A stretch of 64,000 nt of DNA from CAVSRC01 sp963730325 (lineage in GTDB: Bacteria > Pseudomonadota > Alphaproteobacteria > Rhizobiales > Kaistiaceae), in NCBI GenBank assembly GCA_963730325.1, contig CAVSRC010000007.1, forward strand, positions 434,001 through 498,000. The letters run 5' to 3'. Made by a program: the position numbers and the translations under genes. Positions 28,469-44,107 of the stretch are shown here, one piece after another. Positions within the stretch are counted from its first letter, which is position 1. Every line of letters begins with the position of its first letter. The notes under the pieces were generated by a model. That model ran no database searches, was not told where the DNA came from, and saw only the letters and a list, made by a program, of their open reading frames with translations.

Positions 28469-29473
28469 CTAAGCCACCCCCAGCCTCAGGAAATCGTGCA
28501 TGTGCACGATGCCGAGCGGTCGGCCGTCTTCGACGACGAAGAGAACGGTGAAGGGGCGCGAGGCCTGGTTCATCATGGCCAGTGCCTCGGCGACGAGGCA
28601 GTCGGGCGGTACCGTCTTCGGCGCTCTTGTCATGATGGCCCCGACGCTCTTGTCCATCAGATCGGCGGCGATGTGGCGGCGGAGATCGCCGTCAGTGACC
28701 ACGCCGACCAGCATGCCGGCGCCATCGACCACGCCGACGCAGCCGAAGCCCTTGTCGGTCATGGTCTTGAGGGCCGCGGCCATCGCCGTCTCCGGCGCCG
28801 CCAGTGGCACGGCGTCGCCGCTGTGCATGATGTCGCGCACGAAATGCAGGCTGGCGCCGAGCTTGCCGCCCGGATGAAAGACGTGGAAGTCCTCGGCCGT
28901 GAAGCCGCGGCTTTCGAGCAGCGCGATGGCCAGCGCATCGCCGAGCGCGAGCAGCATCATCGTCGAGGTGGTCGGCGCCAGGCCGTTCGGGCAGGCCTCG
29001 CGGGCCGGCGGCAGCGCCAGCAGCGGATCGGACTCGCGGCCGAGCGTCGAGTCGGGGAAGGCGGTCATGGCGATGAGCGTGATGCCCCAGCGCCGTGTGT
29101 ATTCGACCAGGCTTTTCAGCTCGCTGGTCTCGCCTGACCATGACAGCGCCAGCACCACGTCGTCGCGGGCGATCATGCCGAGGTCGCCGTGGCTGGCCTC
29201 GGCCGGGTGGACGAAGAAAGCCGGCGTGCCGGTCGAGGCAAGGGTGGCGGCGATCTTGTGGCCGACATGGCCGCTCTTGCCCATGCCGGAGACGATGACC
29301 CGGCCGGTGGCGGCGCGAATCGTTTCGACGGCACGGGCGAAGGGGGCGGCAAGGCCGTTATCGAGGGCGGCGAGCAGAGCGTCGAGCCCGGCGCGCTCGG
29401 TGGCGATGGCGCGCAGCGCCGCGGCGGTGGTGTCGGATGTCGTTTTCGGTGGGTTTTTGAGCGTCACCGTCAT
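28469..29473 (-). CDS. kdsD: Arabinose-5-phosphate isomerase (KpsF/GutQ/KdsD family)
   Basis: The 334-residue enzyme interconverts ribulose 5-phosphate and arabinose 5-phosphate, the first step of Kdo synthesis for LPS or capsule. The sugar isomerase (SIS) domain (about 45-190) contains RVIVSGMGKSGHVGHK and LSWSGETSEL. Two CBS domains follow (about 215-330), with DIMHSGDAVPL, GVVTDGDLRRHI and PLGIVHMHDFLRLG. It is convergent with the TIR-STAND gene, with only 31 bases between the stops. Confidence 0.93.
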   Translation of the reverse strand: MTVTLKNPPKTTSDTTAAALRAIATERAGLDALLAALDNGLAAPFARAVETIRAATGRVIVSGMGKSGHVGHKIAATLASTGTPAFFVHPAEASHGDLGMIARDDVVLALSWSGETSELKSLVEYTRRWGITLIAMTAFPDSTLGRESDPLLALPPAREACPNGLAPTTSTMMLLALGDALAIALLESRGFTAEDFHVFHPGGKLGASLHFVRDIMHSGDAVPLAAPETAMAAALKTMTDKGFGCVGVVDGAGMLVGVVTDGDLRRHIAADLMDKSVGAIMTRAPKTVPPDCLVAEALAMMNQASRPFTVLFVVEDGRPLGIVHMHDFLRLGVA

Positions 29474-29563
29474 GTCGCGGCCCTGATCCTGTCTGTGCGC
29501 GCGGTCTAGCAGGTTTCCGCCGGGGCCGGAACAGCACCGTCCGGTGCCCTGCGCAACCTTGCG

Positions 29564-29571
29564 TTAACCAT
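29564..29571 (+). promoter_or_regulatory. CtrA-like half site
   Basis: TTAACCAT, the preferred CtrA half-site of alphaproteobacteria, lies 56 bases before the beta-barrel gene start, followed after three bases by TGTTTA rather than a perfect second TTAA. It sits in the divergent gap between kdsD and the outer membrane protein gene. This is a motif match only. Confidence 0.3.
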
Positions 29572-29626
29572 CAATGTTTACCTTCTGGAAACGATATCTG
29601 CGAGTTCACACGGCACCGGCCAGACA

Positions 29627-31045
29627 ATGGGTTTCCGCCTCCCTTCGCTCATGGCGGTCGCGATCGCCGCCGCGGCTGCGACCCATGGCGCGTGGGCGCA
29701 GGATGCGGCGGACACCGCGCTGCGTGGCGGCCTCGATGACGGCCAGTCGCCGCTGGTCCTGGCGGCGGCTTCGGCCGATCCGGCTGCGGCCCCGTCGGAT
29801 ACCACCACCGACACGACCGGGCGCGTGCAGCGCCAGTTGCCGCAGGCCAAGGGTCCCGAGCCGGACCCGCTCGATCCGACGGCGACCGGCACCATTGCGC
29901 ACACGGTCCCCGAAACGGAGGAGGACCCCTTCGCGGCGGTCGGCATGCGTGCCGGCAGCTTCATCCTCTATCCGTCGCTGACCACGAGCTTCGAGCATGC
30001 CACCAACGCCTCGGGCAACGGGCGGTCGGACACGCTGACCGTGACGCCCGAGCTACGCCTGCAATCGGACTGGGCCCAACACGCGGCGACGCTGACGCTG
30101 CGCGGCTCCTATGCCCACGATTTCGCCGGCACCTCGCCCGATAGCCCGTCGGGTTCGGTCGACGGCACCGCACGCATCGACCTCAAGCCCGGCTGGGACA
30201 TCGGCCTTGCCGGCACCTACACCTATTCACAGCAGAGCATCTCCGATCCGAACTTCCCCGCCGGGGTCGACCATCCACCCGGCGTGCACGATTTCTCCGG
30301 CTCGGCGGCGCTCAATGGCGGCTTCGGCCGCAAGATCTTCACGCTGGAAGGCAAGCTTGCCCGTTCGGTCTACGAGAACGGTACGTCCGGCGGCGCGGTG
30401 GTCGATCAGGGCTATCGCGACAACACCGTCTTCGGCGGCCGGCTGCGTCTCGGCTACGAATCGCCGCTCGGCGTCACCCCCTTCGTCGAGGGGGAGGTGT
30501 CGCGCCGCCACTATGACCAGGCGGCCGACAATAACGGCCTCAGACGGTCGAGCCTGGCGACAATCGGCCGTGCCGGCCTCGCCTTCGACCGCGGCCCGGT
30601 GCTCACCGGCGAGGTGGCGGTGGGCTACGGTGTCCAGTCCTTCGACGACCCGGCGCTGGCATCGCTTAGCGCGCTCACCGTCGACGGCTCGCTGGTGTGG
30701 TCGCCGAGCCGTCTCTACACCGTCACCTTCACCGGCTCGACCGCGTTCAATCCGGGCACCGATGCCGCATCGTCGGGCTCGGTCGCCCATGACGGCTCGG
30801 TGGATGTCGCCTATGCATGGAAGCCCAATCTGACGGTGGACTGGACCGGCGACGTCAAGCACGAAACCTTCCAGGGCACCGGCCGCGTCGACACCACGGT
30901 CAAGGCGGGCGTCGGGGCGACCTGGAAGCTCAACCGCCGCACCTGGCTCACCGGCGGCTACAGCCACGAATGGGCGATGAGCACGGCTGCCGGCAACACC
31001 TACCAGTCGGACGTGCTCAGCGTCGAACTCCGCCTGCAGAAATAG
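29627..31045 (+). CDS. Outer membrane beta-barrel protein
   Basis: The 472-residue protein has a signal peptide (residues 1 to about 24, ending GAWAQ) and a low-complexity periplasmic stretch to about 105. A C-terminal barrel with alternating strands follows, from AGSFILYPSLTTSFEHATNA to the end. It resembles the outer membrane beta-barrel family (PF10082, BBP2-like) found near polysaccharide genes in rhizobia. It ends SVELRLQK, without a terminal Phe. It is probably an exopolysaccharide-linked or general porin-like protein, but its role is unknown. Neighbouring kdsD, galU and galE fit an envelope role. Confidence 0.82.
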   Translation: MGFRLPSLMAVAIAAAAATHGAWAQDAADTALRGGLDDGQSPLVLAAASADPAAAPSDTTTDTTGRVQRQLPQAKGPEPDPLDPTATGTIAHTVPETEEDPFAAVGMRAGSFILYPSLTTSFEHATNASGNGRSDTLTVTPELRLQSDWAQHAATLTLRGSYAHDFAGTSPDSPSGSVDGTARIDLKPGWDIGLAGTYTYSQQSISDPNFPAGVDHPPGVHDFSGSAALNGGFGRKIFTLEGKLARSVYENGTSGGAVVDQGYRDNTVFGGRLRLGYESPLGVTPFVEGEVSRRHYDQAADNNGLRRSSLATIGRAGLAFDRGPVLTGEVAVGYGVQSFDDPALASLSALTVDGSLVWSPSRLYTVTFTGSTAFNPGTDAASSGSVAHDGSVDVAYAWKPNLTVDWTGDVKHETFQGTGRVDTTVKAGVGATWKLNRRTWLTGGYSHEWAMSTAAGNTYQSDVLSVELRLQK

Positions 31046-31057
31046 CAGCCGGCCCCG

Positions 31058-31942
31058 TCACGCGCCGATGAGGGCGCGGATCTCCTTCCTGAGATCGTCG
31101 GCGAGATCGGGGCGTTCCAGCGCCAAGGCAATATTGGCGACGAGGAAGCCCAGCTTGGCGCCACAATCGTGGGTGCGGCCGCGGAAGCGGCAGCCGTAGA
31201 AGGGCTCGGTCTCGGCCAGGGTCAGCATGGCGTCGGTGAGCTGGATCTCGTTGCCGGCGCCACGCTCGTGGCGGGCGAGCAGGTCGAAAATCTGCGGCTG
31301 CAGGATGTAACGGCCGCTGATATAGAGATTGGAGGGTGCGTCCTGCGGCTGCGGCTTCTCGATCATGCCGGTCAGGCGAAAGGCGTCGTCACCCGAACCG
31401 ACCGGCTCGCCGACCCCGACGATGCCGTAGCTTGCGGTGGCGGCGGGGTCGCACTCGCTGACCGCGATCACATTGCCGCCGGTCTCGTTGTAGACGGCCA
31501 TCATTTGCGCCAGGCAGCCGGGTTCGCCCTGCATGATCATGTCGGGAAGCATCACCGCGAAGGGTTCGTTGCCGACCAGATGGCGGGCGCACCACACCGC
31601 ATGGCCGAGGCCGAGCGGCGTCTGCTGGCGGACGGAGCTGACCTGGCCGGCCTTGGGCATGAAGCTCGCGAGTTCTTCCAGCGCCGCGGTCTTGCCGCGC
31701 GCCTTGAGCGTCGCCTCCAGCTCGAACTGGGTGTCGAAATGATCCTCGAGCGCGCTCTTGTTGCTGGCGGTGACGAAGATGAACTGCTCGATTCCGGCGG
31801 CGCGCGCCTCGTCCACCACGTACTGGATGAGCGGCCGGTCGACCAGGGTCAGCATCTCCTTCGGCATTGCCTTGGTGGCGGGCAGGAACCGGGTGCCGAG
31901 GCCGGCGACCGGGAAGACGGCTTTGCGGAGGGGGGCGGTCAT
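31058..31942 (-). CDS. galU: UTP-glucose-1-phosphate uridylyltransferase
   Basis: The 294-residue enzyme makes UDP-glucose from UTP and glucose 1-phosphate, a precursor for polysaccharides and lipids. It has the nucleotidyltransferase loop AGLGTRFLPATKAMPKEML at about 14-32, the GLGHAVWCAR and LPDMIM motifs, and EKPQPQDAPSNL near the sugar site. Length is normal for the family. It is divergent from galE, which uses its product, so the two are likely co-regulated from the 131-base intergenic region. Confidence 0.94.
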   Translation of the reverse strand: MTAPLRKAVFPVAGLGTRFLPATKAMPKEMLTLVDRPLIQYVVDEARAAGIEQFIFVTASNKSALEDHFDTQFELEATLKARGKTAALEELASFMPKAGQVSSVRQQTPLGLGHAVWCARHLVGNEPFAVMLPDMIMQGEPGCLAQMMAVYNETGGNVIAVSECDPAATASYGIVGVGEPVGSGDDAFRLTGMIEKPQPQDAPSNLYISGRYILQPQIFDLLARHERGAGNEIQLTDAMLTLAETEPFYGCRFRGRTHDCGAKLGFLVANIALALERPDLADDLRKEIRALIGA

Positions 31943-32073
31943 TCGTCCTTACTTATGTTGGAAACGCCGGAAAATCCGGGGGAACCGGGCGAAACAAGAC
32001 GTCAATACACTTTCCTTATGGTACCGGGCCCCATGGTAGCGGGGAACAGGCAGAGAAGGCAAAGCGACACCCA

Positions 32074-33066
32074 ATGAGCATTCTGGTTACCGGCGGGGCC
32101 GGCTATATCGGCAGCCACATGGTCTGGCATCTCACCGATGCCGGCGAAAAGGTGGTCGTCCTCGACAATCTGTCGACCGGCTTCGACTGGGCGATCGCGC
32201 CGGAAGCGCATCTCGTGCGCGGCGACAGCGGCGACGAGGCGCTCGTCGGCCGTCTCATCGAGGAGCACGCGGTCGAGGCGATCATCCATTTCGCCGCCTC
32301 CATCGTCGTGCCGGAATCGGTGGCAAATCCGCTCGGCTACTATCTCAACAACACGGTGAAGACGCGGGCGCTGATCGCCGCGGCGGTCGCCGGCGGCGTG
32401 AAACGCTTCATCTTCTCCTCGACCGCGGCGGTCTATGGCACGCCGGCCGTCACGCCGGTCAGCGAGGATGCGGTCCTGCATCCCGAATCGCCCTATGGCC
32501 GCTCCAAGATGATGAGCGAGATGATGCTCGCCGACGCGGCCGCCGCCCACGACCTGCGCTTCGTGGCGCTGCGCTATTTCAACGTCGCCGGCGCCGATCC
32601 GGCCGGGCGCACCGGCCAGTCGACCAAGGCCGCCACCCATCTCATCAAGGTCGCCTGCGAGACGGCGCTGGGCAAGCGCGGCGAGATCACCGTCTACGGC
32701 ACCGACTATCCGACGCCCGACGGCACCTGCATCCGCGACTACATTCACGTCAGCGATCTGGTCGCCGCGCATGCCGAAGCGCTCAAGCATCTGCGCGGCG
32801 GCGGCGACAGCCTCGTCGCCAATTGCGGCTATGGCCGCGGCTATTCGGTGCTGGAGGTGATCGACACGGTCAAGGCCGTGTCGGAGCGCGATTTTCCCGT
32901 CGTCCTCGGCCCCCGTCGTGCCGGCGATCCGGCGTCGATCGTCGCCTCGCCGGAGCGCATCATGGCGGCGTTCGACTGGCAGCCGCAGCACGACAACATT
33001 GCCGAAATCGTCCAGCATGCGCTCGCCTGGGAGATGGCGCTGGAGCGGCGCAACCGGCGCGACTGA
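32074..33066 (+). CDS. galE: UDP-glucose 4-epimerase
   Basis: The 330-residue enzyme interconverts UDP-glucose and UDP-galactose. The NAD-binding GGAGYIGSH motif is at residues 7-15. The catalytic Tyr-x3-Lys is in SPYGRSKMMSE with the Ser/Thr of FSSTAAVYG before it. RYFNVAGADPAGRTGQ is the usual substrate-binding region. ATG 32074 follows a weak AGAGAAGG site. Galactose made this way would feed LPS or exopolysaccharide. Confidence 0.94.
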   Translation: MSILVTGGAGYIGSHMVWHLTDAGEKVVVLDNLSTGFDWAIAPEAHLVRGDSGDEALVGRLIEEHAVEAIIHFAASIVVPESVANPLGYYLNNTVKTRALIAAAVAGGVKRFIFSSTAAVYGTPAVTPVSEDAVLHPESPYGRSKMMSEMMLADAAAAHDLRFVALRYFNVAGADPAGRTGQSTKAATHLIKVACETALGKRGEITVYGTDYPTPDGTCIRDYIHVSDLVAAHAEALKHLRGGGDSLVANCGYGRGYSVLEVIDTVKAVSERDFPVVLGPRRAGDPASIVASPERIMAAFDWQPQHDNIAEIVQHALAWEMALERRNRRD

Positions 33067-33177
33067 CGCCGCGGATGCGGCAGCCCATCTTGCAGTCGCC
33101 CCCGGCGGCGATGTTAAGTTCGTGAGCGAATTGGGGGATTTGACACCGGACGGGGGCGGAGCAGGGACGAAAGCGGC

Positions 33178-34416
33178 ATGCGCTTCCTCACCGGCAAGGC
33201 AAGGAAAGCCGCGGTTTCCGCGGCTTTTGTCGTCGCCGCGGTGGCGACGGCGGTTCTTCTCTCGGCGGCGCCGGCAGCGGCCCGCCAGGCGCCCGAGGGC
33301 TGGGTGAAGAGCTTCTGGCCGACGGCGAAATCGGCCGGCATCTCGTGGAACACCTACGACCGGGCGCTGGGCGACTTCGCGCCCGATCCCGATGTGCTCA
33401 AGCGTGCCGGCGCCCAGGCCGAATTCAACATGAAGATCTGGAACTATCTCGACCAGATGGTTTCGGACGAGCGGCTCTCCGAAGGCAAGGCGGCGATCGC
33501 CAACAATGCGGCGCTGCTTTCGCGCATCGAGCAGCGCTATGGCGTCGACCGCTACATCGTTGCCGCCATCTGGGGCATCGAGAGCCATTATGGCGCGGTG
33601 CTCACCAATCCCAGGCTGGTCAAGAACACCATCCGGTCGCTGGCGACGCTCGCCTGGTCGGGCGGGCGGCTGGCCAAATTCGGCCGCAAGCAGCTCGTTT
33701 CCGCCCTCAAGATCGTCCAGCGCGGGGATATCAGCGCGGGCGCGATGAACGGATCGTGGGCGGGCGCCATGGGCCAGACCCAGTTCATCCCCACCACCTT
33801 CGAAGCCTATGCCGTCGACTACGACGGCGACGGCCACCGCAATATCTGGACGTCGGTTCCCGATGCGCTCGCCTCCGCCGCCAACTATCTCAAGCGGGCG
33901 GGCTGGCAGCCGGGCAAGACCTGGGGCTACGAGGTGAAGCTGCCGGGGGGCTTCAACACCGGCAAAACGTCGACGCGGTCGCTGGCCTCGTGGGCGAAGC
34001 TCGGCGTGCGCCGCGTCAACGGCGCTGCTTTTCCGCGGCCCGCCGACAAGGCCAGCCTGTGGCTGCCCAACGGCAGGGACGGGCCGGTGTTCCTGCTGCT
34101 CACGAACTTCCGGGTGCTCAAGCGCTACAACGCATCGAACTTCTACGCCTTGGCGGTCGGCCATCTGGCCGATCGGCTGCGCGGCGACGGGCCGTTCGTG
34201 GCCGCCTGGCCGGCGCACGAGAAGCCGTTCACGCTGGAGGAGAGCAAGAAACTGCAATTGCTGCTCACCATGCATGGCTACTATGACGGCGATATCGACG
34301 GCGATATCGGCAGCGGCAGCCACGAGGCGATCCGCAACTACCAGCGCTCGATCGGCCTCACGCCGGACGGCGTGGAGAGCCGTGCCCTGTTGCAGCGGCT
34401 GGAGGCGGCCAAGTAG
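33178..34416 (+). CDS. Lytic murein transglycosylase (MltB type) with peptidoglycan-binding domain
   Basis: The 412-residue protein has a signal peptide ending PAAARQ (about residue 36). The SLT_2/MltB domain follows, with the catalytic Glu in AAIWGIESHYG, then SWAGAMGQTQFIPTTF. A PG_binding_1 domain occupies about 345-410 (LQLLLTMHGYYDGDIDGDIG...). It cleaves the glycan strand of peptidoglycan, leaving 1,6-anhydro ends. It lacks the lipobox of enterobacterial MltB, so it should be soluble in the periplasm. Confidence 0.93.
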   Translation: MRFLTGKARKAAVSAAFVVAAVATAVLLSAAPAAARQAPEGWVKSFWPTAKSAGISWNTYDRALGDFAPDPDVLKRAGAQAEFNMKIWNYLDQMVSDERLSEGKAAIANNAALLSRIEQRYGVDRYIVAAIWGIESHYGAVLTNPRLVKNTIRSLATLAWSGGRLAKFGRKQLVSALKIVQRGDISAGAMNGSWAGAMGQTQFIPTTFEAYAVDYDGDGHRNIWTSVPDALASAANYLKRAGWQPGKTWGYEVKLPGGFNTGKTSTRSLASWAKLGVRRVNGAAFPRPADKASLWLPNGRDGPVFLLLTNFRVLKRYNASNFYALAVGHLADRLRGDGPFVAAWPAHEKPFTLEESKKLQLLLTMHGYYDGDIDGDIGSGSHEAIRNYQRSIGLTPDGVESRALLQRLEAAK

Positions 34417-34532
34417 GATAGGCCAGCGGCGCGGCATCGCCGCGCATTTGACGCAATAAAGGACGAGGCTGGGCGTCTCGCCTTGGGGATCGGAGCGCCG
34501 ACACGTGCGCCGTCTGCTGACATATTCTGGGT

Positions 34533-35705
34533 GTGGCCATCCTGGCGCTCATCATCGCCGTGCCGTTCGAAGCGGCGTCGGCGCAGCAGCCACCGCCGCG
34601 TCCGGGCGGCCTCTTCGATTTCCTTTTCGGGGGCGGCCGCCAGGTGCGCCAGCCGCCCGACCAGGTCCGCAAGCCATCGAGGCCGCGGCGCAGCCAACCG
34701 AGCCAGCCACCGGTCCCGGTCGTCGAGGTGACACCCAAGGACCCGAATGCGCGCAAGATCCTGGTGATCGGCGATTTCGTCGCCGGCGGGCTTGCCTGGG
34801 GGCTCGACCAGACCTTCGCCGACGAGCCGAAGATCGCCGTCATCGACAAGTCGAAGAATTCCTCCGGTCTGGTGCGCGACGACTTCTACGACTGGAACAA
34901 GGCGCTCCCCGGCATTCTCAACGAGGCCAAGCCGGACGTCGTGGTCGTGATCGTCGGCGCCAACGACCGGCAGCAGATGCGCGCGGGCAAGGAACGCCTG
35001 ACGATCCGCGCCGGCGACTGGGAGAAGGCCTATGTCGGCCGCGTCACCGGCATGGCCGATACGCTCAAGGTGTTCGGCCGGCCGTACTTCTGGGTGAGCG
35101 CGCCGCCCATGCGCTCGTCTTCGGCATCGCGCGACATGACCTACCTCAACGGCCTGTACAAACCGGCGGTGACGGCGGAGGGCGGTTACTATGTCGACAT
35201 CTGGAACGGCTTCACCGACGACAAGGGCAATTACACGTCGTCCGGCCCGGATGTGGACGGCCAGCTCAGGGCGCTGAGAAGCAGCGACGGCATCAACTTC
35301 ACCCGTGCCGGCCGGTTGAAGCTCGCCTTCTATGTCGAGCGCGAGATTCGCAAGCAGACCGGCATCGGCACCGGATCGGTCGATCTTTTCGCTTCGGCCA
35401 GCCAGACCAGCCAGCTCGAGATCGGCCCCGACGGGGTCAAGCGCCTGGTCGGGCCGGTCATCTCGCTGTCCGACCCGCTGCCCGGCGCCAATCGCGCGCT
35501 GGCCGGCGGCAGCGACAACCCGGATGCGGCGATGACCGACGACACGCCGCAATACAAGCTGATCGTCGAGGGCGCCGTGCTGCCGCTGGTGCCCGGCCGC
35601 GCCGACGATTTCACCTGGCCGCCGCACCAGCGCGGCGCGCTTGCCACGCCGCCCGCGGCGGGCGATGCGGCGAAGGTGCAACCGGCATCGGCATCGGCGA
35701 AATAG
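34533..35705 (+). CDS. DUF459/SGNH-fold periplasmic protein lacking catalytic residues
   Basis: The 390-residue protein starts at GTG 34533, the only start close after an in-frame stop, with a short signal peptide ending ASAQQ. A Pro/Arg-rich linker leads to an SGNH-like domain (about 75-290). The first block reads VIGDFVAGGL, so the nucleophile of GDS is Phe. The block III Asn is kept in VIVGANDRQQM. The final block reads SSDGINFTRAGRLKLAF, so the catalytic His is Asn. It is probably a non-enzymatic relative, perhaps involved in envelope polysaccharide or peptidoglycan handling. It lies 116 bases after the transglycosylase gene. Confidence 0.78.
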   Translation: MAILALIIAVPFEAASAQQPPPRPGGLFDFLFGGGRQVRQPPDQVRKPSRPRRSQPSQPPVPVVEVTPKDPNARKILVIGDFVAGGLAWGLDQTFADEPKIAVIDKSKNSSGLVRDDFYDWNKALPGILNEAKPDVVVVIVGANDRQQMRAGKERLTIRAGDWEKAYVGRVTGMADTLKVFGRPYFWVSAPPMRSSSASRDMTYLNGLYKPAVTAEGGYYVDIWNGFTDDKGNYTSSGPDVDGQLRALRSSDGINFTRAGRLKLAFYVEREIRKQTGIGTGSVDLFASASQTSQLEIGPDGVKRLVGPVISLSDPLPGANRALAGGSDNPDAAMTDDTPQYKLIVEGAVLPLVPGRADDFTWPPHQRGALATPPAAGDAAKVQPASASAK

Positions 35706-35804
35706 AGGCGCACGCTTCCTGCCTCACGACACGTTGATCGCGGGTTCAATCCGTGCCGTGCGACAACAGCCGCCGAGCTGGGTCCAGACAAGGAGGTTGC
35801 CCCC

Positions 35805-36581
35805 ATGAAACGCACCGCCATCGGAACTCTCGCAGCCATCGCCCTTGCCGCCACGGCCATGCCGGCGCTCGCCGACGACACGGTGATGACCGACAAGGGC
35901 GACCTCACCATCCATCCGTTCCACCATGCCTCGATGATGCTGACCTGGAACGGGACGCACGTCCTGGTCGATCCGGCGCCGATGATGGGCGGCGGCGAGA
36001 AGCCGGCCGACATCACCGCCGAATACACGGCGGCCGCGACGCCGGACATCATCCTCGTCACGCATCAGCATGGCGATCATTTCAACGTCGATATCCTCAA
36101 GGCCGTCGCTGCCGACGGCACGATGCTGATCGCGCCGCAGGACGTCGCCGACAAGTTGCCGGACGACCTCAAGGCGAAGACGAAGGTTCTGGCGAATGGC
36201 GGCACGATGGAGGCGGACGGCATCACCATCGAAGCCGTGCCGGCCTACAACACGACGCCGGACCACATGAAGTTCCACCCGGAGGCGCGTCACGACAACG
36301 GCTATGTGCTGACGCTCGGGGGCAAGCGCATCTATATCGCCGGCGATACCGAGGAAACGCCGGAGATGAAGGCGCTTGCCAATATCGACGTCGCCTTCCT
36401 GCCGATGAACCAGCCCTACACGATGACCATCGAGCAGGCGGTGCAGGCGGTGAAGGATTTCCGGCCGAAGGTCGTCTACCCGTACCACTATTCCGGCAGC
36501 GACGTGGCGGCCTTCAAGGCCATGGTCGGCGACGCGGCGCAAGTGCGCCTGCTGGAGTGGTATCCGAAGCCGGGCGCCTAG
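35805..36581 (+). CDS. Secreted metallo-beta-lactamase-fold hydrolase
   Basis: The 258-residue protein has a signal peptide ending PALADD (about residue 23). It belongs to the UPF0173/L-ascorbate-lactonase-like group of the metallo-beta-lactamase superfamily. The zinc motif is THQHGDHF, with further ligands in YIAGDTEETPEM and YPYHYSGSD. AAGGAGG lies just upstream of ATG 35805. It is a predicted metal-dependent hydrolase in the periplasm; the substrate is unknown. It is convergent with the gltBD-linked gene. Confidence 0.85.
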   Translation: MKRTAIGTLAAIALAATAMPALADDTVMTDKGDLTIHPFHHASMMLTWNGTHVLVDPAPMMGGGEKPADITAEYTAAATPDIILVTHQHGDHFNVDILKAVAADGTMLIAPQDVADKLPDDLKAKTKVLANGGTMEADGITIEAVPAYNTTPDHMKFHPEARHDNGYVLTLGGKRIYIAGDTEETPEMKALANIDVAFLPMNQPYTMTIEQAVQAVKDFRPKVVYPYHYSGSDVAAFKAMVGDAAQVRLLEWYPKPGA

Positions 36582-36600
36582 GGGCCGGCTTCCATGCGGG

Positions 36601-37020
36601 CTAGGGGCCGCCGAGCTGGCGCCTGAGGGCGTCGAGGTCGCCGAGCACCCAGAGCGCGGCGATGCGGCCCGCGCGAAACGTGAAGAAGGCGGCCCCGGCC
36701 CATGACACCGTGCGGCCGGTTGCGGCGACGCCCATGAGTTCGCCGCGATGGACGCCGGTGAAGGTCATGCGGGCGGCGGCGCGGTCCGTGCCCTCGACGA
36801 TCATGTCGTCGATGATGCAGCGATAGTCGGCAAGTGCGGCGCGCACAGTGCGCACATAGGCGAGAAAGCCGTCGATATCGTCGGCGGTGACGCCGAGTGA
36901 GCCGCGAAAGCGAAAGCCTGGATCGAGGATCGCCCGTGCCGCCGCCTCGTCGCCGCGGTTCCAGATCTCGTCGTAGAAGCGTTCGACGAGCGTCCGGGGC
37001 GTGGTGGCGGTATCGGTCAA
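36601..37020 (-). CDS. SnoaL-like polyketide cyclase/ester cyclase family protein
   Basis: The 139-residue protein has the NTF2-like fold pattern of the SnoaL family: VERFYDEIWNRGDEAAARAILDPGF at the start, then RMTFTGVHRGELMGVAATGRTVSW. Most bacterial members have no known role. It starts ten bases after the gltD stop and is probably the third gene of the gltB-gltD transcript, although a link to glutamate synthesis is not evident. Confidence 0.82.
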   Translation of the reverse strand: MTDTATTPRTLVERFYDEIWNRGDEAAARAILDPGFRFRGSLGVTADDIDGFLAYVRTVRAALADYRCIIDDMIVEGTDRAAARMTFTGVHRGELMGVAATGRTVSWAGAAFFTFRAGRIAALWVLGDLDALRRQLGGP

Positions 37021-37030
37021 GGCCGCGTGC

Positions 37031-38449
<1,419 letters not shown>

Positions 38450-38454
38450 GTCTG

Positions 38455-43179
<4,725 letters not shown>

Positions 43180-43688
43180 GCCCGCCCTCACACTTCTCTC
43201 GTCTGGCGCCGTGCGCGCCTCTCCCGGGTCGATCGCTTGCAGATCGCCATCCGGAGCTTGCGCCCGTCGCATTGGATCATAGACAGCCGCTCACGCGGCG
43301 TGAGCCTTTTCACCCTACCCCCGGCAGACCGCGGCACCGGCTGACGTCGCCTCTTCGGTGACCTCGCCGGCAGGCCGTCCCGCTGCGGCTGCCAATTGGA
43401 CAGTAGGCCTGTCCTATTCGGCACAAAATGACAGATTTCGCCCCTATCGGCAAGATGCCGCTGAGTAGCGGCGATTATGTTGATTGAGGCCGCTCAGCGC
43501 AAACCCTGTTTGGGTCCGTGCGCTGTTTTGGAATTGCTTTGAACAGGCGCAAACCGCGGGCGATCACGGCAGCGTGACGCGGCTGTGCGAACCGACCACA
43601 CCGTCTTGATTTTCCATTGAAGGACGGGATCGAAAGACTGCCCTCCGTCAGCAACGGCCGTCCCGGCCTGCCTGGAGGAGAAAATTAC
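43180..43688. other. Divergent control region between gltB and the bufferin operon
   Basis: About 500 bases hold no convincing gene. I see two hairpins near the middle: 43457-43462 with 43467-43472, and 43495-43500 with 43520-43525. The second is followed by TTTT on the plus strand and resembles a leader terminator or attenuator. GGAGGAG stands eight bases before the bufA start. Bufferin operons elsewhere are controlled by ECF sigma factors; I could not pick out a convincing ECF promoter here. Confidence 0.4.
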
Positions 43689-44027
43689 ATGACAGCGATT
43701 GCCAAGACCGTTTCCAGCGCCGTTATCGCGAGCGCCTTCGCCGCCGCCCTCGGTTCGTTTACCGCCGCGCCGGCCTTTGCCGACGACATGATGGCGGGTG
43801 ACGGCATGCACACCCCCGACAACACCAAGACCCAGATGGCGACCGGCAAGTTCGAGGAGTGCTACGGCGTGGCGCTCGCCGGCCAGAACGACTGCGCCGC
43901 CGGCGCCCATTCCTGCGCGGGCACCTCGACCGTCGACTACGACCCGGCGTCGTTCCAGCTCGTGCCCAAGGGCACCTGCACCACGATGACGACCCCGAAC
44001 GGCCACGGCACGCTCGAGGCGATGTAA
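43689..44027 (+). CDS. bufA: Bufferin-type copper-buffering peptide precursor (DUF2282)
   Basis: The 112-residue precursor has a signal peptide cleaved near AAPAFA-DD (about residue 31). The conserved DUF2282 core carries four Cys, at 58 (EECYG), 69 (NDCAAG), 76 (HSCAG) and 97 (KGTC). In the bufferin family, Cys residues of this core are modified by the DUF692 partner and the exported product binds copper. The downstream order DUF692, DUF2063, DoxX matches described buf/gig operons. ATG 43689 with GGAGGAG eight bases upstream excludes the longer frame to 43617. The modification itself is inferred from homology. Confidence 0.92.
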   Translation: MTAIAKTVSSAVIASAFAAALGSFTAAPAFADDMMAGDGMHTPDNTKTQMATGKFEECYGVALAGQNDCAAGAHSCAGTSTVDYDPASFQLVPKGTCTTMTTPNGHGTLEAM

Positions 44028-44107
44028 TCGGCGCCAGCCGCACCCAACGGACGGGCGGCCCCGGGTCGCCCGTCCGTGACGCCCAGAAAGACCGGGGGAG
44101 GCAAAGC

